Assembly: GCA_942493235.1 (NCBI GenBank)
Contig: OW818676.1
Coordinates: forward strand, 4,169,113 to 4,233,112
Origin: ENR-C587 sp942493235
GTDB taxonomy: Bacteria; Bacteroidota; Ignavibacteria; Kapaibacteriales; UBA2268
DNA length: 64,000 bases
Reading direction: 5' to 3'
Positions 35,593 through 44,293 of this stretch are shown in pieces; the stretch's first letter is position 1, and the number at the start of each line of letters is the position of its first letter. Both the position numbers and the translations under genes were made by a program. The notes below the pieces were generated by a model. That model was not told the origin of the DNA. It was given only the letters and a program-made list of their open reading frames with translations, and made no database searches.

Positions 35593-37257
35593 ATGAAACA
35601 ATCAAAAATAATTCTTTTTGCTACTTCAACCGGTATATTATTCGGGCTTTCATTCCCACCGATGCCATTTAATTTACTTGCTTTTATTTGCTATATTCCA
35701 TTGCTGTTTGCTTTAGAGCAATCGCCCAAACGCCCAAACCTATTAATCTATCTGACATTTTTAATGCAACATCTAACTACGTTATGGTGGATTGGTTCAT
35801 GGCAGAAAGATGCTGATCCATTTCTGATGATAGCCGGAATTGCAGTATGCGTTTTACAACCGTTTCTTTATCTGTTACCTATGACATTATATAGATATAT
35901 ACGAAAAAAAGCAGATTTGAGCATAGCACTTATTAGTTTCCCATTTCTGATGCTCTGCTATGAATGGTTCAGAGCTTATACCGATTTCGCATTCCCCTGG
36001 ATATCAATAGGCTATAGCCAAGCAAATAATAGATACTTTTCTCAAATGGCTGACATTGGCGGGGTCTGGTTAATATCTTTAGTTATTTTGGCTCTTAACG
36101 TATTAATTTTTAAATTAGTCATGAACTTTTCTGCAACTATACCGATAAAAAATAGATTTTTCGATTTTATAAAAGTAAAAAAGAATTATTCGCTAATTAT
36201 CTTTACTTTATTAATTATTTTCATACCCCTTGCTTACGGTTATTCCACTGTAAGCTACTACAGCCACTCTAATCTTATTAACCGAAATGAAAAAATTAAT
36301 ATTGGGATTATTCAGCCAAATATTAATCCTTGGAATAAATGGAGCCGCAATACAGTCGAAAGTATTTATGAGCATATTAAAGTTCAAGACTCTCTAATGA
36401 AAATATTCCCAAATTTAGACTTGGCTCTATGGACTGAGACTTCAATCACATATTATAATATAGAGATGAACAGCCACCCATACAATCTTGATTTCATGAA
36501 GAAATGGCTCGATTCTAATTCTGTCTCATTAATTAGCGGATTTACTGAAATATACTTTTTTGATAACAACGAAGAAATCCCAATTACTGCGGAGAAATTC
36601 AAATTAGATACATCTAAAATCTATCAGTCTTATAATTCTGCAATTATGCTTTCTCCAAGTAAATATAATGATACTCTTCAAATTTATAGAAAAATGAAGC
36701 TTACTCCATTCTCCGAAAGACTTCCGTATGTTGACTATTTAGCTTTTGCAAAAAATTTATTAAAATGGGAAGTTGGGATTTCTAACTGGGGATTAGGCTG
36801 GAATCAGCATAGTTTAACTCTACATACTGAGAAAGGAAATCGGGATGTAGCCGTAATTATATGTATTGAGTCCATTCATCCGAATTTTGTTAGAGATTTT
36901 GCAGAGAAAAGCGGAGTATTCACCATCATCACAAATGATGCTTGGTATAATCATACATTTGGTCCGGGGCAACATTATGCAATAGCTCAGATGAGAGCCA
37001 TCGAGAACAAGAGATATATAGCCCGTTCGGCTAACGGCGGCATTTCCGGTTTTATCTCTCCGACTGGCGAAAGCTTAATGCAAGCCAAACAATATACATA
37101 CCAAGGGATTGCTATGCCCGTTCCACTTATAAATGACATTACTTTCTATTCAAGATACGGAGATTGGGTTAATTATTTAGCTTTAGCTGCTGCACTGAGT
37201 ATATTAGTATTTTCTACATTGAAAAAAACAAAATCAATTAAATCTTACATTGCTTAA
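35593..37257 (+). CDS. lnt: Apolipoprotein N-acyltransferase
   Basis: The 554-residue inner-membrane enzyme has about eight hydrophobic helices (residues 1-220) and a C-terminal nitrilase domain. The Glu-Lys-Cys catalytic set is visible as Glu282 (LALWTETS), Lys369 (RKMKLTPFSERLPY) and Cys424 (VIICIESIHP). It N-acylates the lipidated Cys of lipoproteins after Lgt and signal peptidase II. With lgt in the same window, lipoprotein maturation in this organism can proceed to the triacyl form. Confidence 0.94.
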   Translation: MKQSKIILFATSTGILFGLSFPPMPFNLLAFICYIPLLFALEQSPKRPNLLIYLTFLMQHLTTLWWIGSWQKDADPFLMIAGIAVCVLQPFLYLLPMTLYRYIRKKADLSIALISFPFLMLCYEWFRAYTDFAFPWISIGYSQANNRYFSQMADIGGVWLISLVILALNVLIFKLVMNFSATIPIKNRFFDFIKVKKNYSLIIFTLLIIFIPLAYGYSTVSYYSHSNLINRNEKINIGIIQPNINPWNKWSRNTVESIYEHIKVQDSLMKIFPNLDLALWTETSITYYNIEMNSHPYNLDFMKKWLDSNSVSLISGFTEIYFFDNNEEIPITAEKFKLDTSKIYQSYNSAIMLSPSKYNDTLQIYRKMKLTPFSERLPYVDYLAFAKNLLKWEVGISNWGLGWNQHSLTLHTEKGNRDVAVIICIESIHPNFVRDFAEKSGVFTIITNDAWYNHTFGPGQHYAIAQMRAIENKRYIARSANGGISGFISPTGESLMQAKQYTYQGIAMPVPLINDITFYSRYGDWVNYLALAAALSILVFSTLKKTKSIKSYIA

Positions 37258-37292
37258 AGCAGCAAAGAACCTATTTTTATTTAATTTAAAAT

Positions 37293-37322
37293 TTGCCAAT
37301 ATTTTCGTATATTGTATTTTTG
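37293..37322 (+). promoter_or_regulatory. Bacteroidota-type promoter of the M1 peptidase gene
   Basis: TTG at 37293-37295, a 19-bp spacer and TATTTTTG at 37315-37322. It lies so close to the first ATG (37329) that the transcript would start at or just before it. This favours the second ATG at 37344 as the true start. Confidence 0.55.
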
Positions 37323-37343
37323 TAATTAATGAAGAGAAAAAAG

Positions 37344-39452
37344 ATGAAAAAATCAGCCTTACTTCTGGTTTTATTTTGTATTGGATATTTACCGCTATTG
37401 TCAAGCTTTGTACCTGAATATTTACAAGCGGATTTCAAAGGCGAATATAAACCTGTATCGTCTGAATTTAGTAAGAAAAAAGATAACAACTTAATGGGTA
37501 ATCAAGATGCCATTATCAGAAATTATGATGTGATTCATTATGATATCAGTCTTGACTGGTATAATGTAATGAAAGCAACCGCTGATACTAACGAATCAAG
37601 GTATTGGAACGGGACAATTAAAATTAGAGCTAAATTATTAGCGGACAATATTAACTATATTGAATTAGATGCTGCATTACTGAAAATTGATGAAGTATTA
37701 ATTGATAATATTGCACTTGAAAATCTTCCGATTTGTAACTCAAATAATATCCTTAAAATCGAATTTCCTAAAGTTTACAATACTAATGACACAATTGATA
37801 TTAGTATTAAATATCAATATGTTAATCTTACAAACATAGGATTCTATATTTATAATAAGCACTTTTTTGTCGATATAAATCCTTTTGGTAATAATGACAG
37901 TCTATTTACCTTAGAAAGAATTGCCTATACACAAAGCGAACCAAAAGACACCAGATACTGGTTCCCGTGTAATGACCAACCTCACGACAAAGCAACAGTC
38001 GGACTAACAATGAAATTACCGAAAGAATACACCTCTGCTTCGGTTGGTATTCTTTCTGATCAATATATAGTCGAAGATTCCGCATTTTTTATTTGGAGTT
38101 CCCGCGATGCTATGCCTACATATTTAATTAGTGCCAATGCTTCGATTTTCCATACTTTTTCGGATTGGTTTACAAATAATAATAATGAAAATATAGAAGT
38201 AAAATATTATGTTTGGGAGCAAGATTATAACAACGAAATTCAAGGTTATAATCCAATTGAAGCTTTTAACCAAACAACAGAAATGATGCAGTATTTCTCC
38301 GGTTTATTTTTTGATTACCCATTTCAGAAATATGGCATGGTTGCAGTGTATCCTTTCGGCGGTGGGATGGAGCATCAGACTTTAACTACTATTGATCGCG
38401 ATTGGTTTCGTGAAAGCTATTGCTATTCGGGGATAGCACATGAGCTTGCTCATCAATGGCTGGGTGATTATATTACTTGTTCAAACTGGAAAGATTTATG
38501 GATAAATGAGGGCGGGGCTACTTGGTCAACTGCGATGTGGTTTCTTAACAAATACGGATATGAATCTTATTTAAAAGAAATATTAACAAATAGAAATAAG
38601 TATATTAATCGCGGAGGATTATATTTTCCTCCAATTTACGATTTACCAGATAATATTCTGTTTATTGAAGCACTTACATACTGCAAAGCTTCATTATTTT
38701 ACAATATGACATATCAAGCATTGGGCTATAATCAGCAGTTAAGCGAATATAATTTTAATCTTATTTTAAGAGAACTTTTCAGCAGGCATAAATTGTCTTC
38801 AATAGATTTAGAACAATTCAAAGCCGTATGCAAAGAATTAAATCCTGAGTTCCCGATTTCTTGGGACACTTGGTTTGACCAATGGATAGTTAAAGCCGGG
38901 CATCCAGAATTTGAGCTAAGCTCGGATATTATTCCCGAGAATAATCAATATTCAATTAATACAAAAATTACTCAAGTTCAAATTGGAATGGATGTACCCG
39001 AAGATTTTCAAGTACCTGTCTATATAATTTATAAATATGAAGACAATACTGCCGATACATCAATGGTTTATATGACCCAAAAGGAACAAGAATACAAAAA
39101 AGTAAGTAATAGAGTTCCTATGGAAATCGGATTAGATACAATCAAGCTCTTATGCCGAGTTGTTAACACGTCTATGCTGTCGGTTCAAACGTTTGACAAG
39201 ATAGATAATTCGGTATATCCGAATATTATCAATTCCGGAGATAATTTCAAAATTGCATTTAATGCAAATTCTGAAGTTGAGATAAAGATTATTGATATTT
39301 TAGGGCGAGAAATTAAAAATTTATTTTCCGGTTATATCGGCAATCAGTCCGCTACTATGGAATTTACAAGTCAAGGGCTTGAATCCGGAATATATTTTAT
39401 AAAAATATATTCGGAAAATATAAGCTCAAATTTAAAATTAATCGTCAGATGA
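37344..39452 (+). CDS. Secreted M1-family aminopeptidase with T9SS sorting domain
   Basis: This is a gluzincin aminopeptidase. The exopeptidase motif is GGGMEHQTL (GAMEN-like), and the zinc site is HELAHQWLGDY with the third ligand Glu in LWINEGGATW, 18 residues later. The start is set at 37344 (MKKSALLLVLFC) because the promoter lies immediately upstream of the earlier in-frame ATG at 37329; from here the protein is 702 residues. It has a signal peptide, an N-terminal beta saddle, the catalytic domain, a shortened C-terminal part, and a type A T9SS domain (KIIDILGREIKNLF, GLESGIYFIKIYS). The full HEAT-like domain of long M1 enzymes is absent, as in secreted FCB versions. Confidence 0.92.
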   Translation: MKKSALLLVLFCIGYLPLLSSFVPEYLQADFKGEYKPVSSEFSKKKDNNLMGNQDAIIRNYDVIHYDISLDWYNVMKATADTNESRYWNGTIKIRAKLLADNINYIELDAALLKIDEVLIDNIALENLPICNSNNILKIEFPKVYNTNDTIDISIKYQYVNLTNIGFYIYNKHFFVDINPFGNNDSLFTLERIAYTQSEPKDTRYWFPCNDQPHDKATVGLTMKLPKEYTSASVGILSDQYIVEDSAFFIWSSRDAMPTYLISANASIFHTFSDWFTNNNNENIEVKYYVWEQDYNNEIQGYNPIEAFNQTTEMMQYFSGLFFDYPFQKYGMVAVYPFGGGMEHQTLTTIDRDWFRESYCYSGIAHELAHQWLGDYITCSNWKDLWINEGGATWSTAMWFLNKYGYESYLKEILTNRNKYINRGGLYFPPIYDLPDNILFIEALTYCKASLFYNMTYQALGYNQQLSEYNFNLILRELFSRHKLSSIDLEQFKAVCKELNPEFPISWDTWFDQWIVKAGHPEFELSSDIIPENNQYSINTKITQVQIGMDVPEDFQVPVYIIYKYEDNTADTSMVYMTQKEQEYKKVSNRVPMEIGLDTIKLLCRVVNTSMLSVQTFDKIDNSVYPNIINSGDNFKIAFNANSEVEIKIIDILGREIKNLFSGYIGNQSATMEFTSQGLESGIYFIKIYSENISSNLKLIVR

Positions 39453-39468
39453 TAATATAAATTATTTT

Positions 39469-39496
39469 TTGAATTATATAATAATTTTTATATTTG
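39469..39496 (+). promoter_or_regulatory. Bacteroidota-type promoter of trxA
   Basis: TTG at 39469-39471 and TATATTTG at 39489-39496 with a 17-bp spacer. The trxA start lies 53 bases downstream. Confidence 0.6.
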
Positions 39497-39549
39497 TAAA
39501 TTAGTGATGATAATAAATTTTTACTTTTTATAAAAAATCGGAGTTTAAT

Positions 39550-39876
39550 ATGGCAAATAACATAATTCACGTAACAGATGCTTCATTTGATGAAGATGTA
39601 TTGAAATCTACAGTACCGGTTGTTATAGATTTTTGGGCTACTTGGTGCGGTCCATGCAGAATGATTGCTCCCTATATCGAAGAAATTTCTACTGAATATG
39701 AAGGTCAAGCTAGAGTTTGCAAAGTTGATGTTGATAACAACCAGAAAATCGCAATGACTTATGGCATACGTTCCATCCCTACAGTATTGTACTTCAAAGG
39801 GGGCGAATTGGTTGATACTGTTATAGGTGCAGTTCCTAAAGCTCAATTAGAAGACAAATTAAAAGCTTTATTATAA
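39550..39876 (+). CDS. trxA: Thioredoxin
   Basis: The 108-residue cytoplasmic disulfide reductase has the active site WCGPC (Cys33, Cys36), DFWATWCGPCRMIAP context, DVDNNQKIAMTYGIRSIPTV with the cis-proline, and GAVPKAQLEDKL at the end. It is full length with all core residues of classical Trx1. It has its own promoter and a strong terminator, so it is monocistronic. Confidence 0.96.
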   Translation: MANNIIHVTDASFDEDVLKSTVPVVIDFWATWCGPCRMIAPYIEEISTEYEGQARVCKVDVDNNQKIAMTYGIRSIPTVLYFKGGELVDTVIGAVPKAQLEDKLKALL

Positions 39877-39913
39877 GATTTTATTATATTTATAGACTTT
39901 TATAATTTATATT

Positions 39914-39951
39914 AAGCCTAACGGAAAATTTATTCTGTTAGGCTTTTTTTT
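39914..39951 (+). terminator. Rho-independent terminator of trxA
   Basis: aagcctaac (39914-39922) pairs with gttaggctt (39937-39945), followed by a T run. Confidence 0.85.
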
Positions 39952-40303
39952 AGAATTCTGAATAAAGCAAAGTTCAACTAAGTCAAAGCGGACTAAGGAC
40001 TTGTATCTCCACCCTTATGAATAGTGTGTAAAAACCTTTGATAACTACCATTTATCGACCAATTACAATTACTAAAAGTCTCTGATCCCCACGCTGAAGC
40101 GTGGGGTTGAATGGAGTGGGCGATAAAAATTGCGGACATTTGAAGAAAGTTTGGAGTATTTTCACAAGCACCGATGAGTGATGTTGAATGATATACTACT
40201 ATCATTTGTTATAGCTAAGATGGATTTTTACAACCACCGAAAGGTGGACTGTTAGATTCGATATATCCCATTTCTTGTAATAAATGATATTTTCCACAGA
40301 ATA
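39952..40303. repeat. Intergenic gap with a perfect palindrome of the R1 repeat
   Basis: A perfect hairpin, ccccacgctgaagcgtgggg (40087-40106, 9-bp stem, two-base loop), is followed by ttgaatggagtggg. The same core and tail occur in the tandem repeats at 2719-2870. The rest of the gap holds no gene I can support. Confidence 0.65.
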
Positions 40304-41653
40304 CTAAAAGACTTCAGTCAGAGCTAAGGATATTCTTTCGATTACTTTTAAACGGATTCCTTTGGGAGCTGCCTTTTCTTTATAGGGATTAATTGGCGAA
40401 TATACATTGGTAAAGCCTAATTTCACGGCTTCGTTAATTCTTTGTTCTAAAGAAGATACCTGCCGGATTTCACCTGTCAAACCAATTTCACCTATAAAGC
40501 ATGTATCCATATCAAGTGGTATATCGCGTAATGAGCTAACTAATGCAAGCGATAAAGCCAAGTCCACAGCAGGGTCATCTATATATAATCCTCCGGCAAT
40601 ATTGACAAACACATCATGCTGCCGGAATGGCATTCCGAGCCGTTTCTCGAGCACAGAAAGAATCATCTGCAAACGCTTTTGGTCAAATCCGTTTGATGTA
40701 CGTTGCGGCACGCTATACCCCGACGGAGTAACCAAAGCCTGAACTTCAAGTAATAAGGGACGGCTACCTTCGATAGCTGCAGTAATTGCAATTCCCGACT
40801 CTTTATTCTGCCTATCGGCAAGAAATAATTCCGAAGGGTTTTTCACTTCACGCATACCGTTGCCCTGCATTTCGAATATCCCGATTTCATTAGTAGAACC
40901 GTAGCGATTTTTTAATGCTCGGAGTATTCGATAGCTGTACATTTTCTCTCCTTCGAACTGCAAGACAGTATCCACCAAATGCTCTAATATTTTCGGTCCG
41001 GCGATTACACCTTCTTTAGTTACATGCCCGATAATAAATATTGTCTTTTGAGTTTTTTTCGCAGTTTGCATTAGTAGCGATGCACATTCGCGTACTTGAA
41101 TAACCGAGCCGGGAGTACTCTCGACTCTTTCGGAATATACTGACTGAATTGAATCGACTACAATTATTCGAGCTTCAGAATTTAAGATCGCATAATTAAT
41201 TGTTTCTATACTGGTCTCGCTCATTAAATCTAAACTTGGATTAATGTCGTCCAATCTATCGGCACGAACCTTTATCTGCTCAAGCGATTCTTCGCCGGTT
41301 ATATATAGCGGATTATATGCAGCCAATTTACTTACCATCTGAAGCATGAGAGTTGACTTACCTATCCCGGGGTCGCCACCGACTAATATCAAAGAGCCGG
41401 GAATAATTCCTCCGCCAAGTACACGGTCTAACTCCTCTATACCGGATATCATTCGAAAATTATTATCAGTATTGATGTCCCTCAGCTTAATTATATTACC
41501 TTTTGCAGCCGGAACCATATTTACTTTCTTTTTGGGGTCTTGAGAAATTACTTCCGCAAATGTTTCCCAAGATTCGCAGGAAGGACATTTGCCTAACCAC
41601 TTAGGAGAATGATATCCGCACTGGCTGCATTCGTAATGTGTTTTCTGTTTCAT
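40304..41653 (-). CDS. radA: DNA repair protein RadA
   Basis: The 449-residue RecA-like helicase promotes branch migration in recombinational repair. An N-terminal C4 zinc finger (Cys9, Cys12, Cys23, Cys26 in YECSQCGYHSPKWLGKCPSC) precedes the ATPase with Walker A GGDPGIGKST, the RadA-specific KNRYGST motif, and a C-terminal Lon-like domain (GGLYIDDPAVDLALSLALVSS, GEIGLTGEIRQV). The ATG at 41653 is chosen because the zinc finger starts eight residues later; the longer frame to 41710 adds no conserved sequence. Confidence 0.95.
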   Translation of the reverse strand: MKQKTHYECSQCGYHSPKWLGKCPSCESWETFAEVISQDPKKKVNMVPAAKGNIIKLRDINTDNNFRMISGIEELDRVLGGGIIPGSLILVGGDPGIGKSTLMLQMVSKLAAYNPLYITGEESLEQIKVRADRLDDINPSLDLMSETSIETINYAILNSEARIIVVDSIQSVYSERVESTPGSVIQVRECASLLMQTAKKTQKTIFIIGHVTKEGVIAGPKILEHLVDTVLQFEGEKMYSYRILRALKNRYGSTNEIGIFEMQGNGMREVKNPSELFLADRQNKESGIAITAAIEGSRPLLLEVQALVTPSGYSVPQRTSNGFDQKRLQMILSVLEKRLGMPFRQHDVFVNIAGGLYIDDPAVDLALSLALVSSLRDIPLDMDTCFIGEIGLTGEIRQVSSLEQRINEAVKLGFTNVYSPINPYKEKAAPKGIRLKVIERISLALTEVF

Positions 41654-42223
41654 TTTTGCTTCAAATATTCTTATGTTAAATTTAAGTTTGCAAAATAAAG
41701 AATTCAGCATTAAAATACTAAAAATAAGTTATTGGAAATAAATATTCTTTATCTGAGACTTTAGCATAATTATGAAAATAAGGTTCTTCATTATTATGAG
41801 TGGATAGTAAAATTAGCTGCTGGGGGCTGGAAATAGGAATTGGGAATTGTACGCCTCCGTACTACGCTCTGCGTAGTGCCGCTGGAGGCTGAAAACCCTT
41901 TCAACCCCACCCAAACCCTCCCCAAGGGGAGGGCTAAAAGTTTATGATTGGGAAATGGGGGCTGGGGGCTATTCTTCAAATTCCCCTCCAAAAGGAGGGG
42001 TGGCATCGCGAAGCGATGACGGGGTGGGTTCTTTCTTCGGAATTGGGAAATAGGAATTGGATCGGAACTTCCGCTCGTCATATTGCAATAAGTAACTAAT
42101 CTACCAACAGATAAGTGTATTTTTGTTTAAATATACGTAGGCATTTTTATTAATGATAAATAATTTGTATATAAAATATTTATGCTTATATTTGTAAGCA
42201 TTGTATTTTATTTGGAGATTATT
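41654..42223. repeat. Intergenic repeat patch upstream of the IS1634-type transposase
   Basis: The gap contains a partial R2 repeat (41842-41880) and an R3 repeat at 41971-42030. The R3 repeat has an aggaggggtgg segment, the hairpin gcatcgcgaagcgatg, and acggggtgggtt. An inverted relative of R3 lies at 57471-57526. G-rich phrases such as gggggctggg recur. No gene is supported here; the last ~110 bases probably contain the left end of the insertion sequence. Confidence 0.6.
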
Positions 42224-43861
42224 ATGTACGTTTCTAGAATTGCTAACAATAATAAATCTGAGAAAACTAAATATACAAGCCTGATAAGAGAATCTTACAG
42301 GGAGAATGGGAAAGTTAAGACAAGAGTTATTTGTAATATATCGCATCTACCCGAAGATGAAATTTTAGCTATTGAATTTGCCTTGAAAAACAGAGGCGAT
42401 GTCTCAAAATATTTAAAAGTCAAAGAATCAAGCCAAGTCTATAAAAGCGTCGGAGCAGTTCAGCTAATTTATGAAATATTAAAGAAATTTGGTGTGCATA
42501 AAGCTTTAGGCTCTAAATTAGAAGGCAAGCTTGCTCTAATGCAAATAATATCAAGAGTTATTAATCAAGGTTCTTGTTTGTCAACAATCCGCTATACATC
42601 AAATCAAGCATTATGCGAAGTGCTCAACATTCAAGAAAAAATCAGTGAAGACAGTTTATATGACAATCTTTCATGGCTATCATCAAATCAATCGAAAATC
42701 GAAGTCAAATTATTTAACGAGCGATTTAAAGGTTCTAAGCCAACATTATTTTTATATGATGTAACAAGCAGTTACTTCGAAGGTGAACATAATGATTTGG
42801 CAGAATGGGGCTATAATCGAGACAAAAAGAAAGGTAAAAAGCAAGTAGTTGCGGGATTATTGTGTGATGAAGACGGATATCCGTTATCAATAGAGCTGTT
42901 TGAAGGCAACACACTTGATTATCAAACATTTGGTAATCAGATTAAAAAAGTAGTCGAGAAGTTTAAATGCGAATATGTAACCTTTGTCGGAGACAGAGGT
43001 ATGATTAAATCAAAGCAAGTAGATGAAATTACTGAAAATGATTTTTATTATATAACTGCAATAACCAAACCGCAGATTCAAACACTGTTAAATTCCGGTA
43101 TAATAGAAATGAGCCTTTTTGATACTGAATTAAAAGAAGTAGAAAATAATGGCGTTCGTTATGTATTAAGACGTAATCCGCAACGTACTTTAGAAATACG
43201 TAGGTCAAGAAAGCAAAAGAGAGAAAAATTAGAAAGTTTTTTAAAAGAAAAAAATGATTATTTAGAAATGCACTCTAAAGCCTGTGTCGATGTAGCTAAA
43301 AAAAACGTAGATGAAAAAATAAAGAAGCTAAAATTAGATAGCTATTTATCTGTAGATGTATCAAAAGATAATAATCGTAAATTAGCAGTCTTTATCGATG
43401 AGCAGTTACTTGCAGAATTATCTTTACTCGACGGATGCTATATAATTAAGACAAATTTACCGACTACAGTTGATAAAGAAATTATTCACAGCAGATACAA
43501 GGACTTATCAAAAGTAGAAACAGCATTTAAGAATATGAAGACAGAAGTTCTTGAATTAAGACCTTGGTTCGTTCAGACAGAAGCGAGCACTCGCGGACAC
43601 GCGTTTGTTGTCATGCTTGCATATTTAGTAATTAAGTATTTGAGAAATAACTGGAAAATATTTGGAATTCCCGTGGCTGAGGCTATTGACTCATTTAATA
43701 ATCTATCAATTATCGAAGAAACTTACAAGACTGGAGAAAAGATTTATGTAATACCGGAGCCAAATAATAAGATGAAACAACTACTGGAGGCAATTAATGT
43801 TAAATTGCCAACTACATTACCACATATCAAAATAAATGTAGTCAGTAGAAAATTAAAGTAA
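42224..43861 (+). CDS. IS1634-family transposase
   Basis: The 545-residue IS4-superfamily transposase of the IS1634 group begins MYVSRIANNNKSEKTKYTSL. It has the DDE signatures TLFLYDVTSSYFEG, YVTFVGDRGMIKS, and the Y-(2)-R-(3)-E-(6)-K type C-terminal motif KDLSKVETAFKNMKTEVLE. It is intact. The ATG at 42224 is used because tttggaga lies eight bases upstream and the frame before it has no ATG. Imperfect ends may be taagtgtatt near 42114 and its relative near 43890, which I cannot fix exactly. Confidence 0.88.
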   Translation: MYVSRIANNNKSEKTKYTSLIRESYRENGKVKTRVICNISHLPEDEILAIEFALKNRGDVSKYLKVKESSQVYKSVGAVQLIYEILKKFGVHKALGSKLEGKLALMQIISRVINQGSCLSTIRYTSNQALCEVLNIQEKISEDSLYDNLSWLSSNQSKIEVKLFNERFKGSKPTLFLYDVTSSYFEGEHNDLAEWGYNRDKKKGKKQVVAGLLCDEDGYPLSIELFEGNTLDYQTFGNQIKKVVEKFKCEYVTFVGDRGMIKSKQVDEITENDFYYITAITKPQIQTLLNSGIIEMSLFDTELKEVENNGVRYVLRRNPQRTLEIRRSRKQKREKLESFLKEKNDYLEMHSKACVDVAKKNVDEKIKKLKLDSYLSVDVSKDNNRKLAVFIDEQLLAELSLLDGCYIIKTNLPTTVDKEIIHSRYKDLSKVETAFKNMKTEVLELRPWFVQTEASTRGHAFVVMLAYLVIKYLRNNWKIFGIPVAEAIDSFNNLSIIEETYKTGEKIYVIPEPNNKMKQLLEAINVKLPTTLPHIKINVVSRKLK

Positions 43862-44293
43862 TATCATTTTAACTAATTTATATTACATATACTTAGATGC
43901 TGTTCTTGCCTTGTTTATTTCCGGAACTTCCGTTGGATAGTGGCGTTTGTAAAATCTGTTCTTTCCTTCCAACAGCGTTAGATGTTGAACATTGGTAACA
44001 TAGACTTGTCCTTGCTCATTTTCTTGGTGGGAGCAGAGTCAAGACTAATGTTTTTACACATTTAAAACAACGAAGAGCCATGCTCTATTTCAATTTGTTA
44101 ATGGTATTTCAGCAAAATTAATTATGATTTTTGATAGGAGATATATTCTGTTCACGTTTATTATTTTTAGTTAAATAGCTATCATAGATTTCTGCTATAC
44201 TCTTTAATCTGTAATCCCATAGTTTCGATTGTTTTTTAACGAAAAAAAAAGTATATTGTATCTGTTATTTTGGACTCTGTGAAAATATACATT
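43862..44293. repeat. Intergenic gap with partial R2 repeat
   Basis: A partial copy of the R2 repeat (ccaacagcgttagatgttga, within 43963-44003) follows the transposase. The remaining ~290 bases before the hybrid kinase are A/T-rich and show no gene. Confidence 0.55.

Noticed and set aside
42100..43900. Exact ends of the IS1634-type element
   Set aside because: Only a weak match between taagtgtatt near 42114 and the region near 43890 is visible; without a clear target duplication I do not define the element limits.
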